A stretch of DNA of 55,405 nt, taken from the NCBI RefSeq assembly GCF_003987855.1, contig NZ_RXIZ01000010.1:1-55405 (forward strand). The letters are read 5' to 3'. The translations under genes were made by a program, and so were the position numbers. Source of the stretch: Hyphomicrobium sp. GTDB lineage: Bacteria; Pseudomonadota; Alphaproteobacteria; Rhizobiales; Hyphomicrobiaceae. Below the pieces are notes generated by a model that saw nothing but the letters and a program-made list of their open reading frames with translations, did no database searches and was not told the origin of the DNA. Below are positions 27,328 through 36,153 of the stretch, in pieces (within the stretch, counting starts at the first letter, position 1; every line of letters starts with the position of its first letter).

Positions 27328-28800
27328 ATGCAGAGCAAGCTTTTCATTGGCGGGAAGTGGGCAGAGCCGCTGGAGGGCGGCACGCTGGATGTCATCAATC
27401 CGGCCACCGAACAGGTTTTTCACCGGTGCGCCGCGGGCACAGCCGCCGATGTCGACGCCGCGGTCGCTGCAGCAAAAGGGGCAATGGCCGGTCCCTGGTC
27501 GCGCACATCCGGCCATGATCGCGCGGGATACCTCCGCGCCATAGCTGCGAAGATTGAGGAGCAGAAGCAAGCGCTCGCCGAAATCGAGGTTCGGGATAAC
27601 GGCAAGCCGCTGCCGGAGGCGCTATGGGATGTCGGCGATGCCGCGTACTGTTTTAATCTCTACGCGACGTACGCCGAGGAGCTCGATGGAAGGCAGGGCG
27701 AGATCATCGGGGTGCCCGACGACCGATTTCAATCGCGGGTCAAGTACATGCCGGCTGGCGTCACGGGCCTCATCGTGCCTTGGAATTATCCGCTTTTGAT
27801 GGCGGCTTGGAAGGTGGCGCCCGCAATTGCGGCGGGTTGCGCGGTGGTCCTGAAACCATCTGAATACACGCCGCTGACTGCGCTGGAACTTGGCCGCATC
27901 GCTGCTGAAGTTGGACTGCCCGACGGAGTCTTGAATGTCGTCACGGGATACGGGGGCACAGCCGGCGCGCGCCTTTCTGCTCACCCAGACGTGCGCAAGC
28001 TCGCGTTCACAGGGTCGGTGCCGACCGGCATTGCGGTGGCGTCAGTGGCGGCGCGCGATGTGAAAAGCGTCAGTCTCGAACTTGGCGGCAAGTCGCCGAT
28101 TGTCGTTTTCGACGATGCCGACATTGAGCACACCGTGGAGTGGGTCATGTTCGGGATCTTCTGGAACCAGGGACAGGTTTGCAGCGCCACGTCGCGAATG
28201 ATCGTAGAGAAGGGCATCGCGCCGAAGCTCATCGGTCGGCTGTCCGAGGAAGCAAAGAAGATTACGATCGGCGACGGCATGACACCCGGAACTCTTCTTG
28301 GGCCGCTCGTCAGCAAGATCCAATACGACAAGGTGCTGAATTACATCGAGGTCGGAAAGAAGGAAGCGACGCTCATCACCGGAGGAGCGCGACCTTCGCA
28401 CTTGAACGAAGGCTATTTCCTGGAGCCCACAATCTTCGCTGATGTTCGGCCGAGCGCTCGCATTTGGAAGGAAGAGATTTTCGGCCCTGTGTTAGCCGTT
28501 TCCACGTTCGAGACCGAGGATGAAGCGCTGCGGCTTGCGAACGATAGCGAATTCGGACTGGCAGCTGCTGTGATGTCCCAAGACATCAAGCGGGCGGAGC
28601 GTGTGGCAGATGCCTTCGAAGCGGGCGTCGTCTGGATCAACTGCTCGCAACCAAATTTTCTGGAGCCGCCATGGGGCGGCGTGAAGAAAAGCGGTATCGG
28701 TCGCGAACTCGGCACTTGGGGGCTCAATAATTTCTTGGAACCCAAGCAAATTACCAGGTACCTGACCCGCGATCCCTGGGGTTGGTACTTGAAGGGCTAG
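27328..28800 (+). CDS. Betaine/amino-aldehyde dehydrogenase, plant ALDH10-like
   Basis: A 490-residue NAD-dependent aldehyde dehydrogenase. Catalytic Glu is in SLELGGKSPIVVFDDADI and Cys in WNQGQVCSATSRMIV. The C-terminal third (IWKEEIFGPVLAV, VWINCSQPNF, PPWGGVKKSGIGRELG, and the closing DPWGWYLKG) is very close to plant betaine-aldehyde/aminoaldehyde dehydrogenases. It likely oxidises the aldehyde released by the upstream phospho-lyase-like enzyme. It has no N-terminal microcompartment signal and none of the features I would expect of a CoA-acylating BMC enzyme. AGGAG precedes the ATG; three bases separate its stop from a convergent ABC permease gene. Confidence 0.9.
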   Translation: MQSKLFIGGKWAEPLEGGTLDVINPATEQVFHRCAAGTAADVDAAVAAAKGAMAGPWSRTSGHDRAGYLRAIAAKIEEQKQALAEIEVRDNGKPLPEALWDVGDAAYCFNLYATYAEELDGRQGEIIGVPDDRFQSRVKYMPAGVTGLIVPWNYPLLMAAWKVAPAIAAGCAVVLKPSEYTPLTALELGRIAAEVGLPDGVLNVVTGYGGTAGARLSAHPDVRKLAFTGSVPTGIAVASVAARDVKSVSLELGGKSPIVVFDDADIEHTVEWVMFGIFWNQGQVCSATSRMIVEKGIAPKLIGRLSEEAKKITIGDGMTPGTLLGPLVSKIQYDKVLNYIEVGKKEATLITGGARPSHLNEGYFLEPTIFADVRPSARIWKEEIFGPVLAVSTFETEDEALRLANDSEFGLAAAVMSQDIKRAERVADAFEAGVVWINCSQPNFLEPPWGGVKKSGIGRELGTWGLNNFLEPKQITRYLTRDPWGWYLKG

Positions 28801-28803
28801 ACC

Positions 28804-29565
28804 CTATGCCTTCAGGCGATATCCCGTCTTGAAGATCCACCAAACGATGCTCATGCAAATTGTTAGAAACACGAAGATCATGAGCAGACTGACGCCAACG
28901 TTCACATCTGAAATCTCGTAGAAGCTCCAACGGAAGCCGCTGATGAGATAGACGATGGGATTGAAGAGCGTGATGGTCTGCCAAGCCGGGGGCAACATCT
29001 TCAGCGAATAGAACGTGCCGCCAAGAAACACCAGCGGCGTTATGATGAGCAGCGGCACGACCTGCAGCTTCTCGAAGCCGTCAGCCCAGACTCCAATAAC
29101 AAAGCCAAGCATACTGAAAGTTGCCGCCGTGAGGATGAGAAACGCCAGCATCCAAAATGGATGAGCGATGTGAATGGGGACGAACAGGCTTGCCGTCGCG
29201 AGGATGAGCAAGCCCAGCAAGATCGATTTCGTCATTGCTGCGCCAACGTATCCGACCACGATTTCAAATGGAGAAATCGGCGCGGACAAATGCTCGTAGA
29301 TCGTGCCTGTAAAACGTGGGAAATAGATGCCGAAAGAGGCGTTTGATGTGCTTTCTGTTAGCAGCGACAACATGATCAGTCCTGGCACGATGAAAGAGCC
29401 GTAACTGATGCCCTCAATGGTCGATATCCTCGAGCCGATGGCGGCGCCGAATACAATAAAGTAAAGGGACGTCGAGAGGACGGGTGAGATCACGCTCTGC
29501 ATCAACGTGCGCTTCCAACGTGACATCTCGAAAACATAAATTGCGCGAACGGCTTCGAGGTTCAT
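28804..29565 (-). CDS. ABC-2 type exporter permease (YadH-like)
   Basis: A 253-residue inner-membrane protein with about six hydrophobic segments and the ABC-2 family pattern ([52 protein letters not shown]). It pairs with the ATPase encoded directly upstream; the two genes overlap by four bases. YadGH/NodIJ-like pairs export polysaccharides, lipids or drugs; the substrate here is unknown. Confidence 0.9.
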   Translation of the reverse strand: MNLEAVRAIYVFEMSRWKRTLMQSVISPVLSTSLYFIVFGAAIGSRISTIEGISYGSFIVPGLIMLSLLTESTSNASFGIYFPRFTGTIYEHLSAPISPFEIVVGYVGAAMTKSILLGLLILATASLFVPIHIAHPFWMLAFLILTAATFSMLGFVIGVWADGFEKLQVVPLLIITPLVFLGGTFYSLKMLPPAWQTITLFNPIVYLISGFRWSFYEISDVNVGVSLLMIFVFLTICMSIVWWIFKTGYRLKA

Positions 29566-30488
29566 CGCTTTTCCCTCACGAGATCTACGAAGATGTCTTC
29601 AAGCGAACTTTGAATCGTCGAAAGGTCGCGAAAAGAAATTCCCGCATCTCGCATGTCATTAAGAAGTGTTGTTATTCCGGTTCGTTCGGCTCTGGTGTCG
29701 TAGGTGTAGATGAGCTCGCTTTTGTCCGCACCGAATTGCAGACCATAGCCGCTGAGGGCGTCTGGTATGCCTTCGAGCGGCGCCGATAGCTGCAGCTGAA
29801 GCTGCTTCTTTCCCAGCTTGCGCATCAGCTCGTTCTTTTCCTCGACGAGAATGATCTCGCCTTTGGCGATCACGCCCACGCGGTCGGCCATTTCTTCGGC
29901 TTCTTCGATGTAGTGGGTGGTGAGGATGATTGTGACGCCGTTGGCGCGGAGTTCCCTCACGATGTCCCACATCTCGCGACGCAACTCGACGTCGACGCCG
30001 GCCGTCGGTTCGTCGAGAAAGAGGATGCGCGGCTCATGGGCCAGCGCCTTTGCAATCAGCAACCGTCTCTTCATGCCGCCGGAAAGCGTCATGATGCGAC
30101 TGTCTTTCTTGTCCCAGAGAGAAAGGTCGCGCAAAACCTTTTCGACAATCGCGGGATTTCGTGGCTTGCCGAAGAGGCCGCGACTGAAGTTCACGGTTGC
30201 CCATGGCGTCTCGAACATATCGGTCGAGAGTTCCTGCGGAACGAGGCCGATCATGCTGCGGACCGTGCGATAGGAACTCACAATATCCATGCCGTCGACG
30301 GTGATCGTGCCGGTGGACGGATTGACGATGCCACAGATCGTACTGATGAGCGTCGTTTTGCCGGCGCCGTTGGGACCGAGTAGGGCGAAGATCTCACCCT
30401 GCTCGATTTCCAGATTGATGTCTCTCAGCGCCGTAAAGCCGGAGGCATAGGTCTTCGAAAGATTGGCGACACTAATAATCGAGGTCAT
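29562..30488 (-). CDS. ABC exporter ATP-binding protein (YadG-like)
   Basis: A 308-residue ATPase with Walker [10 protein letters not shown] (about residue 38), signature [15 protein letters not shown], Walker [13 protein letters not shown] and H-loop [12 protein letters not shown]. The C-terminal 80 residues form the extra domain usual for ABC-2 export ATPases. It works with the overlapping permease gene. The 93 bp between its start and the RND stop hold no clear feature. Confidence 0.92.
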   Translation of the reverse strand: MTSIISVANLSKTYASGFTALRDINLEIEQGEIFALLGPNGAGKTTLISTICGIVNPSTGTITVDGMDIVSSYRTVRSMIGLVPQELSTDMFETPWATVNFSRGLFGKPRNPAIVEKVLRDLSLWDKKDSRIMTLSGGMKRRLLIAKALAHEPRILFLDEPTAGVDVELRREMWDIVRELRANGVTIILTTHYIEEAEEMADRVGVIAKGEIILVEEKNELMRKLGKKQLQLQLSAPLEGIPDALSGYGLQFGADKSELIYTYDTRAERTGITTLLNDMRDAGISFRDLSTIQSSLEDIFVDLVREKR

Positions 30489-30581
30489 CTATGAGCTTTC
30501 GGCGGGTCGAGAGAGCGTTGCCAGGGCATCGCAGCGTAGCACTCGCGTGTCAATGGTGACCGCCGTTGGATTACCTTTCGG

Positions 30582-33500
30582 TCATTCAGCCGGAGCTGGA
30601 TTGATTTGCGAGTGTACGGTGTGGCTCGCAGGAGCGGCAGTCACGTTCCCGGCGTGCGCCAAAGGTTTGTTGCCGCTCAACTTGCGCAGGATCACGTAAA
30701 AGACCGGGGTCAGAAAAATTCCAAAGAGCGTAACGCCGATCATTCCAGAAAATACCGCGATGCCCATTGCTTTGCGCATCTCTGCACCGGCGCCAATCGA
30801 TGTGACGAGCGGGACGACGCCCATGATGAAAGCCATCGACGTCATTAGGATGGGCCGAAGCCGCAAACGGCTTGCTTCGACAGCGGCTTGCACCGGATTG
30901 CGACCGCTGAGCTCAAGTTCGCGCGCAAACTCGACGATCAAGATCGCGTTCTTCGCTGACAAGCCGACCAAAACGATCAATCCGATCTGGGTGAAGACGT
31001 TGTTGTCGCCGTGCGAGAGGTAGACCCCAGTAATGGCCGCCAACAATCCCATGGGCACAATCAGAATGATGGAGAGCGGCAGCACAAGACTTTCGTATTG
31101 AGCTGCGAGCACCAGGAACACGAGGAATACGGATAACGGAAATACCCAAATTCCCGAGTTGCCAGCGATGATCTCCTGATAGGTGAGATCCGTCCATTCG
31201 AACCCTATACCCTTGGGAAGAACGTCTGCAGCGATCCGTTCAACCGCTGCCTTTGCCTGGCCCGAAGAATAGCCCGGCGCAGCACCGCCATTCACGTCGG
31301 CGGTCAGGAATCCGTTGTAACGCATCGCTCGTTCGGGACCGGCAACCTGTTTGATGTCCAGCAGTGCCGATAGTTGAATCATCGCGCCGTTATTGGAGCG
31401 CACTTTCAGCAAGCCGATGTTCTCGGGCCGGGCGCGGTATTTGGCATCTGCCTGAACGCGCACCGAGTACGTCCGGCCAAATTTGTTGAAGTCGTTGACA
31501 TAGAGCGATCCGAGATAAACCTGCATCGTGTCGAAGACGTCCTGGACGGCGACGCCGAGTTGGCGAGCCTTCGTTCGGTCGATTGCGGCGTAGAGTTGCG
31601 GCACATTCACTTGGTAGGAAGTGAAGACGCCCGCCAATTCCGGCGCTCTGCTCAACGCGCCTGTGAACGCTGTCATGGCTTCGGTGAGCGCGTCGTAGCC
31701 AAGACCAGCCCGGTCCTCGACCTGCAGCTTAAAGCCACCTATCGTACCCAGTCCCTGCACCGGAGGAGGCGGGAACATAACGATGAATGCGTCTTTGATG
31801 ACGGAATATTCCTGATTCAAAGTGGCGGCGATGGCTGCGCCGCTCAGGTTTGGAGAGCGGCGCTCATCGAACGGTTTCAGGGTCGCGAACACGATGCCCG
31901 AGTTCGAGCTGTTCGTGAAACCATTGATCGAGAGACCTGGGAACGCCACCGCACTTTCGACGCCAGGCGTCTTCAGCGTGATGTCGCTCATGCGCCGGAT
32001 GACGTCTTCCGTGCGGTCGAGCGTGGCGCCATCGGGGAGCTGGGCGAAGCCAACTAAGTATTGCTTGTCTTGTCCCGGCACAAAGCCGCCTGGCACTGCT
32101 TTGAACAGGCCAACAGTGGCGCCGATCAAAAGCAGGTAGATGAAAAAGGCGATGGCCTTATGCCCGAGCACGCGCCTGACGCCACCGCTATAGGTGTCCG
32201 AGCCCCAGGTAAAGGCGCGGTTGAACCGTCGGAAGAACCATCCGAAGGCGAAATCCATGCCTTTTGTCAGCCAATCCTTGGGCTGGTCGTGGCCCCTCAA
32301 AAGAATGGCCGCGAGCGCGGGTGAAAGCGTCAGCGAATTGATGGCGGAAATCACCGTCGAGATGGCTATCGTCAACGCGAACTGCTTGTAGAACTGGCCA
32401 GTCAGACCTGTAATGAGCGCCAGCGGCACGAACACGGCGACTAGAACGAGCGCGATCGCAATTATGGGGCCCGAGACTTCGCGCATCGCTTGAATGGTCG
32501 CATCTCTGGCGGAGAGACCATTCTCGATGTTGCGCTCTACATTCTCGACGACGACGATGGCGTCATCGACGACGATACCGATCGCGAGCACGAGTCCGAA
32601 CAGCGTCAGAGCGTTTATCGAAAAACCGAAGATGTGCATCACCGCGAAGGTGCCGATGATGGAGACCGGTACTGCGATCAGAGGAATAATCGATGCGCGC
32701 CACGTTTGCAGGAATAAGATAACGACCAAGACGACGAGCGCTACTGCCTCGAGGAGCGTGTGGATGACGGCTTCGATCGATGCGCGGACGAACTGCGTGG
32801 GATCATAGACGATGCGGTAGTCGACACCCTCAGGCATGTATTGCTTCAACTCAGCCATCGTCTTGCGCACGTTGTCGGAGATCTGAATGGCATTGGAGCC
32901 GGGGGATTGGAAAATTGGAATGGCCACAGCTTGCTTGTTGTCGAGGAGCGAGCGGAGTGAGTAATCGGCGGCGCCAAGCTCGATGCGCGCAACATCGCGC
33001 AGTCTTGTCACCTGATTGGTGGCACCCGCTTTGACGACGATATCGCCGAATTCCTCCTCAGACGCGAGGCGGCCTTGCGCGTTTACTGACAACTGGAAGT
33101 CGAGATTTGGCAGTGACGGCGATGAGCCAACTACGCCGACGGCCGCTTGCACGTTTTCCGCACGGACCGCGTTGACGATATCCATTGCAGACAATCCGAG
33201 CTCAGCGGCTTTTGCCGGATCTACCCAGACGCGCATGGAATAATCACCAGAACCGAAAAGCTGTACGTCGCCCACGCCATCGATACGGGCCAGTCGGTCC
33301 TTGACGTTGATCACCGCGTAATTGCGAAGATACGTCATGTCGTAGCGATTGTTCGGCGACAGCAAGTGCACGACCATCGTAAGGTCGGGAGAACTCTTCA
33401 CCGTCGTGATGCCGAGCGCACGCACATCAGCCGGGAGGCGGGGCTCAGCTTGCGATACGCGGTTTTGAACAAGCTGCTGAGCCTTGTCAGGGTCAGTGCC

Positions 33501-33794
33501 GAGGCGGAATGTGACTGTGAGAGTCATCAGGCCGTCAGTCGTGGCCTGGCTGCTCATATAGAGCATGCCCTCGACGCCGTTTATCTGCTCTTCGATCGGC
33601 GTCGCCACAGTCTCGGCGATCACCTTGGGATTTGCGCCGGGATAGTTGGCGCGGACGACCACCTGCGGCGGAACGACCTCAGGGTATTCCGAGATCGGCA
33701 TAGCGGGGAGAGAAATCAGGCCGCCGAGGAAGATGAGCGTCGACAGCACGCCCGCAAAGATCGGGCGATCAATGAAAAACTTGGAGATGTTCAT
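30582..33794 (-). CDS. RND multidrug efflux pump (HAE1/AcrB family)
   Basis: A 1070-residue inner-membrane proton-driven pump. The start NISKFFIDRPIFAGVLS, the proton-relay aspartates in GIVVDDAIVVVENVER, and the repeated halves with 12 transmembrane spans and two large periplasmic loops are typical. PEVVPPQVVVRANYPGA is the usual first periplasmic motif. It forms a tripartite pump with the adaptor encoded 31 bp upstream; no outer-membrane TolC-like gene is nearby. I use the ATG at 33794; a frame extending to 33899 overlaps the adaptor gene. Confidence 0.95.
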   Translation of the reverse strand: MNISKFFIDRPIFAGVLSTLIFLGGLISLPAMPISEYPEVVPPQVVVRANYPGANPKVIAETVATPIEEQINGVEGMLYMSSQATTDGLMTLTVTFRLGTDPDKAQQLVQNRVSQAEPRLPADVRALGITTVKSSPDLTMVVHLLSPNNRYDMTYLRNYAVINVKDRLARIDGVGDVQLFGSGDYSMRVWVDPAKAAELGLSAMDIVNAVRAENVQAAVGVVGSSPSLPNLDFQLSVNAQGRLASEEEFGDIVVKAGATNQVTRLRDVARIELGAADYSLRSLLDNKQAVAIPIFQSPGSNAIQISDNVRKTMAELKQYMPEGVDYRIVYDPTQFVRASIEAVIHTLLEAVALVVLVVILFLQTWRASIIPLIAVPVSIIGTFAVMHIFGFSINALTLFGLVLAIGIVVDDAIVVVENVERNIENGLSARDATIQAMREVSGPIIAIALVLVAVFVPLALITGLTGQFYKQFALTIAISTVISAINSLTLSPALAAILLRGHDQPKDWLTKGMDFAFGWFFRRFNRAFTWGSDTYSGGVRRVLGHKAIAFFIYLLLIGATVGLFKAVPGGFVPGQDKQYLVGFAQLPDGATLDRTEDVIRRMSDITLKTPGVESAVAFPGLSINGFTNSSNSGIVFATLKPFDERRSPNLSGAAIAATLNQEYSVIKDAFIVMFPPPPVQGLGTIGGFKLQVEDRAGLGYDALTEAMTAFTGALSRAPELAGVFTSYQVNVPQLYAAIDRTKARQLGVAVQDVFDTMQVYLGSLYVNDFNKFGRTYSVRVQADAKYRARPENIGLLKVRSNNGAMIQLSALLDIKQVAGPERAMRYNGFLTADVNGGAAPGYSSGQAKAAVERIAADVLPKGIGFEWTDLTYQEIIAGNSGIWVFPLSVFLVFLVLAAQYESLVLPLSIILIVPMGLLAAITGVYLSHGDNNVFTQIGLIVLVGLSAKNAILIVEFARELELSGRNPVQAAVEASRLRLRPILMTSMAFIMGVVPLVTSIGAGAEMRKAMGIAVFSGMIGVTLFGIFLTPVFYVILRKLSGNKPLAHAGNVTAAPASHTVHSQINPAPAE

Positions 33795-33825
33795 ATCGGG
33801 CGTGCCTGGTGGCGTTACGTAATTG

Positions 33826-35025
33826 CTATTGGGAGATGTCTGCCGCGGCGTGCTCTTGGGGCACGGGCCGTCCGTCCATCGCAACTTGTTCCGGGGCAAC
33901 CTCGTCGCCGGGCTTCACATGTTGAAGGCCCGCGACGATCACGCGTTCGCCTGCGTTGAGGCCGTTCGTGATGATCCGAAGATTGTCCGTCATCGACCCG
34001 AGTTTGACCTCGCGGTAGGCCGTCTTGTTCGCTTTGTCGACGATCATGACGTACTTTTTGTCCTGATCGGTGCCGATGGCGCGTTCGCTGACAGCAAGAA
34101 CCTGGGCTGTATGAGGCTGAGCCAATCGCACACGCACGAATTGGCCGGCGATGAGGCGGCCGTCGCCGTTGTCGAAGGTGGCGCGGAGACGGACCGTGCC
34201 ACTGGCAACGTCGACTTTGTTGTCGATCAGCTGCAACGTCCCCCGACGCCATACGCCGCCGTTGTTTGCCGTCGCCATTTCTACCGGAATCTTCTCCACG
34301 TGCGCCGTTGCATTGGCCTCGGGAGAGAGCGTGGCAAGCGCTTTCGCAACGATGTTTTCGTCGGCGTTGAAGCTTGCGTAAATCGGGTTGACGGAGACCA
34401 GCGTCGTCAGGAGCGGAGCGTTAGCTCCGGCTTCGACAAGATTGCCGACGGTAATTTCTCGGCGGCCCACCCGGCCCGACACTGGAGCGCGGACTTCGGT
34501 CCACTCAAGATTGAGTTTCGCGGTTCTCAATGCCGCTTCGGCACTCTTTAGATTGGCAACAGCGGCATCATAGGCATTGGCGCGGGTATCGAGTTCGCGT
34601 TCCGAGAGCGCGTTGCCGATGATTTGACGCGCACGAGCGACGTCCGCTTTCGTGAAGACCGCCTGCGCCTGTGCCGCAGCCACGACCCCATTCAGCCGCT
34701 CGACTTCCGCAGCGTAAGGAGCGGGATCGATCGTGACGAGCGAATCCCCGGCCTTTACGAGGGCGCCCTCACGGAAGTGGATCGCAACGATTTGCCCTGC
34801 AACGCGGGGACGCAGATCGACGCGCTCGATGGCTTCGAGACGACCTGAGAATTCATCCCAGGTATTCGGCTCACGCGGTTGAACGGTCGCAACGGAAACC
34901 GAAGTTAGTGCTCGGCCGGGCGTTTCCTGGGCCAAAGTCATGCCGGTGGAGGCTATGAGCAGGGCTACACCAGCTGCCGACCCCTTAAGTGCTTTCGATA
35001 CGACGAGATGAGTATGGACGGACAT
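33826..35025 (-). CDS. RND efflux periplasmic adaptor (membrane fusion protein)
   Basis: A 399-residue AcrA-like adaptor. It has a signal/anchor segment (residues 12-33), the lipoyl half-motif RVAGQIVAIHFREGALVKAG, an alpha-hairpin (about residues 100-160), the second lipoyl half RAPVSGRVGRREITVGNLV, and a beta-barrel region. There is no lipobox cysteine. AAGGA precedes the ATG. It is transcribed with the RND gene from the promoter near 35374-35401, leaving an unusually long leader of about 340 nt. Confidence 0.94.
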   Translation of the reverse strand: MSVHTHLVVSKALKGSAAGVALLIASTGMTLAQETPGRALTSVSVATVQPREPNTWDEFSGRLEAIERVDLRPRVAGQIVAIHFREGALVKAGDSLVTIDPAPYAAEVERLNGVVAAAQAQAVFTKADVARARQIIGNALSERELDTRANAYDAAVANLKSAEAALRTAKLNLEWTEVRAPVSGRVGRREITVGNLVEAGANAPLLTTLVSVNPIYASFNADENIVAKALATLSPEANATAHVEKIPVEMATANNGGVWRRGTLQLIDNKVDVASGTVRLRATFDNGDGRLIAGQFVRVRLAQPHTAQVLAVSERAIGTDQDKKYVMIVDKANKTAYREVKLGSMTDNLRIITNGLNAGERVIVAGLQHVKPGDEVAPEQVAMDGRPVPQEHAAADISQ

Positions 35026-35127
35026 AATGGATTCCTTGACTGCTCGGTCTGCCCGGCGTGGTCGGGAGCCGTCGACTGCTGCGCGCTCAGTTTGCGGAGG
35101 AAAGCCTTGGGTAGATGCGGCGAGAAC

Positions 35128-35337
35128 TCAGGAGAAGTTTTCGAGGCTCAAGCCGGGCAGCCAGCGCTCGCCGCCCTCATCCGCCGCTTGGCGCGCGGGA
35201 GGCGCGTGATAACCGCATGCGGATACGACAAAGGGTACGTGCTCTTCGTCAGACAGCGCGCTGGTGCGGATCCTGGAGAACCAACTGGTAAACCCTCGAA
35301 GCGTCCTTGCGGTCGTGTAAGAGACAGAGCTTTTCAT
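35128..35337 (-). CDS. Possible 69-residue leader ORF ahead of the efflux adaptor
   Basis: An ATG-initiated frame within the long leader of the efflux operon encodes a small, polar, cysteine-poor protein (starts KSSVSYTTARTLRGF). The ribosome site is poor (AGG only three bases from the ATG) and I do not recognise the sequence. It could be a leader peptide acting on translation of the pump, or a chance frame. Confidence 0.2.
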   Translation of the reverse strand: MKSSVSYTTARTLRGFTSWFSRIRTSALSDEEHVPFVVSACGYHAPPARQAADEGGERWLPGLSLENFS

Positions 35338-35358
35338 GACCTGCGAATTCCCATATAT

Positions 35359-35372
35359 GTACTGAACGGTAC
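35359..35372. promoter_or_regulatory. Operator 1, GTAC-N6-GTAC, for the TetR regulator
   Basis: GTAC (35359-35362) and GTAC (35369-35372) flank TGAACG. The site lies immediately downstream of the minus-strand -10 (TATATC, 35379-35374), so a bound repressor would cover the efflux transcription start. TetR-type efflux repressors often use GTACNG...CGGTAC palindromes. Confidence 0.6.
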
Positions 35373-35373
35373 G

Positions 35374-35401
35374 GATATAGGGCCAGGTAAGGTCGTGTCA
35401 A
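35374..35401 (-). promoter_or_regulatory. Promoter of the RND efflux operon
   Basis: On the minus strand, consensus -35 TTGACA (35401-35396) is followed after 16 nt by -10 TATATC (35379-35374). Start of transcription would fall near 35367, inside operator 1. Confidence 0.6.
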
Positions 35402-35409
35402 CTATTTAT

Positions 35410-35438
35410 TTGTACCGATGGGTATTGAAATGTATATC
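35410..35438 (+). promoter_or_regulatory. Promoter of tetR overlapping operator 2
   Basis: TTGTAC (35410-35415), a 17-nt spacer and TATATC (35433-35438) make a plausible promoter. A second operator, GTAC-CGATGG-GTAT (35412-35425), has the same half-site spacing as operator 1 and covers the -35, consistent with autorepression. It also argues against translation starting at the ATGs at 35418 or 35430. Confidence 0.5.
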
Positions 35439-35474
35439 GGCTCGATAAACAAAAACAAATGCCGGAGCGACGCG

Positions 35475-36065
35475 GTGCAAAAAGGCCGCCCTAGGGAATT
35501 TGATACCGAGTTAGCGCTCGATAAGGCGCTCCACGTGTTCTGGCAGCGCGGATATGAGGGCACGTCCCTTACCGATCTCACCGAGGCCATGGGCATCAGC
35601 CGACCCAGTCTCTATGCCGCGTTTGGAAACAAGGAAGAGCTCTTTCGACTAGCGTTGGATCGCTACGCGAAAAAGGGCCCTGGCGCTATTCACGGCGAAG
35701 CGCTTGCCGAGCCGACCGCTCGCAAGGTCGTCGAGCACCTTCTGCATTCAGTTGCGATGTCCCTTACGGACCCGTGTAATCCATCAGGCTGTTTAGCGGT
35801 TCAAGGTGCGTTGACCTGCAGTCAGGCCGCGGATTCGATCAAGCGGGAGCTGTGTAAGCGCAGGTCAGAGGGGGAAGATAATCTCCGCAAGCGGTTCGAG
35901 CGGGCCAAGTCGGAGGGAGATCTGGGTCCCGACTCCGATCCCGGGGCCCTCGCTCGATATGTTATTACCGTGACGCAGGGAATGTCCGTGCAGGCTTCGG
36001 GTGGTGCTACGCGCAGCGACTTGCTGACCGTCGTTGATATGGCGCTAAAAGCTTGGCCGGCTTAG
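35475..36065 (+). CDS. TetR/AcrR family transcriptional repressor
   Basis: A 196-residue repressor with an N-terminal helix-turn-helix (GRPREFDTELALDKALHVFW, then YEGTSLTDLTEAMGISRPSLYAAFGNKEELF) and a ligand-binding C-terminal domain containing PSGCLAVQGAL, common in the AcrR subgroup with a TetR_C_16-like or AefR-type tail. I chose the GTG at 35475, with GGAG upstream, because the earlier ATGs lie within the promoter. It is divergent from the RND operon and likely represses both. Confidence 0.88.
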   Translation: MQKGRPREFDTELALDKALHVFWQRGYEGTSLTDLTEAMGISRPSLYAAFGNKEELFRLALDRYAKKGPGAIHGEALAEPTARKVVEHLLHSVAMSLTDPCNPSGCLAVQGALTCSQAADSIKRELCKRRSEGEDNLRKRFERAKSEGDLGPDSDPGALARYVITVTQGMSVQASGGATRSDLLTVVDMALKAWPA

Positions 36066-36153
36066 CTCAAAATTCAAAGTCAAGTCTTGTACCGTACGCG
36101 GCTCACGGCCACGTGTTCGCCAATGAGTGAAAACCGATTTGGCGGAGCGCATA

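Larger units (their letters stand above)
35026..35474. other. Divergent control region of the RND operon and tetR
   Basis: This 449-bp gap holds, from left to right: a 300-nt leader of the efflux mRNA with one possible small minus-strand ORF (35128-35337), the minus-strand promoter (35374-35401), two GTAC-N6-GTAC/GTAT operators and the plus-strand tetR promoter (35410-35438). These are listed separately. Confidence 0.6.

Noticed and set aside
17386-28800. Bacterial microcompartment locus
   Set aside because: No BMC-H, BMC-T or BMC-P shell gene and no encapsulation-type N-terminal extensions on the dehydratase small subunit or aldehyde dehydrogenase.
15813-28800. The two aldehyde dehydrogenases as a recent duplication
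   Set aside because: The 15813 gene is PatD-like and the 27328 gene ALDH10-like; they differ widely in sequence and context.
35008-35448. Plus-strand 146-codon frame over the efflux leader
   Set aside because: It overlaps the adaptor start and both divergent promoters and has no ribosome site.
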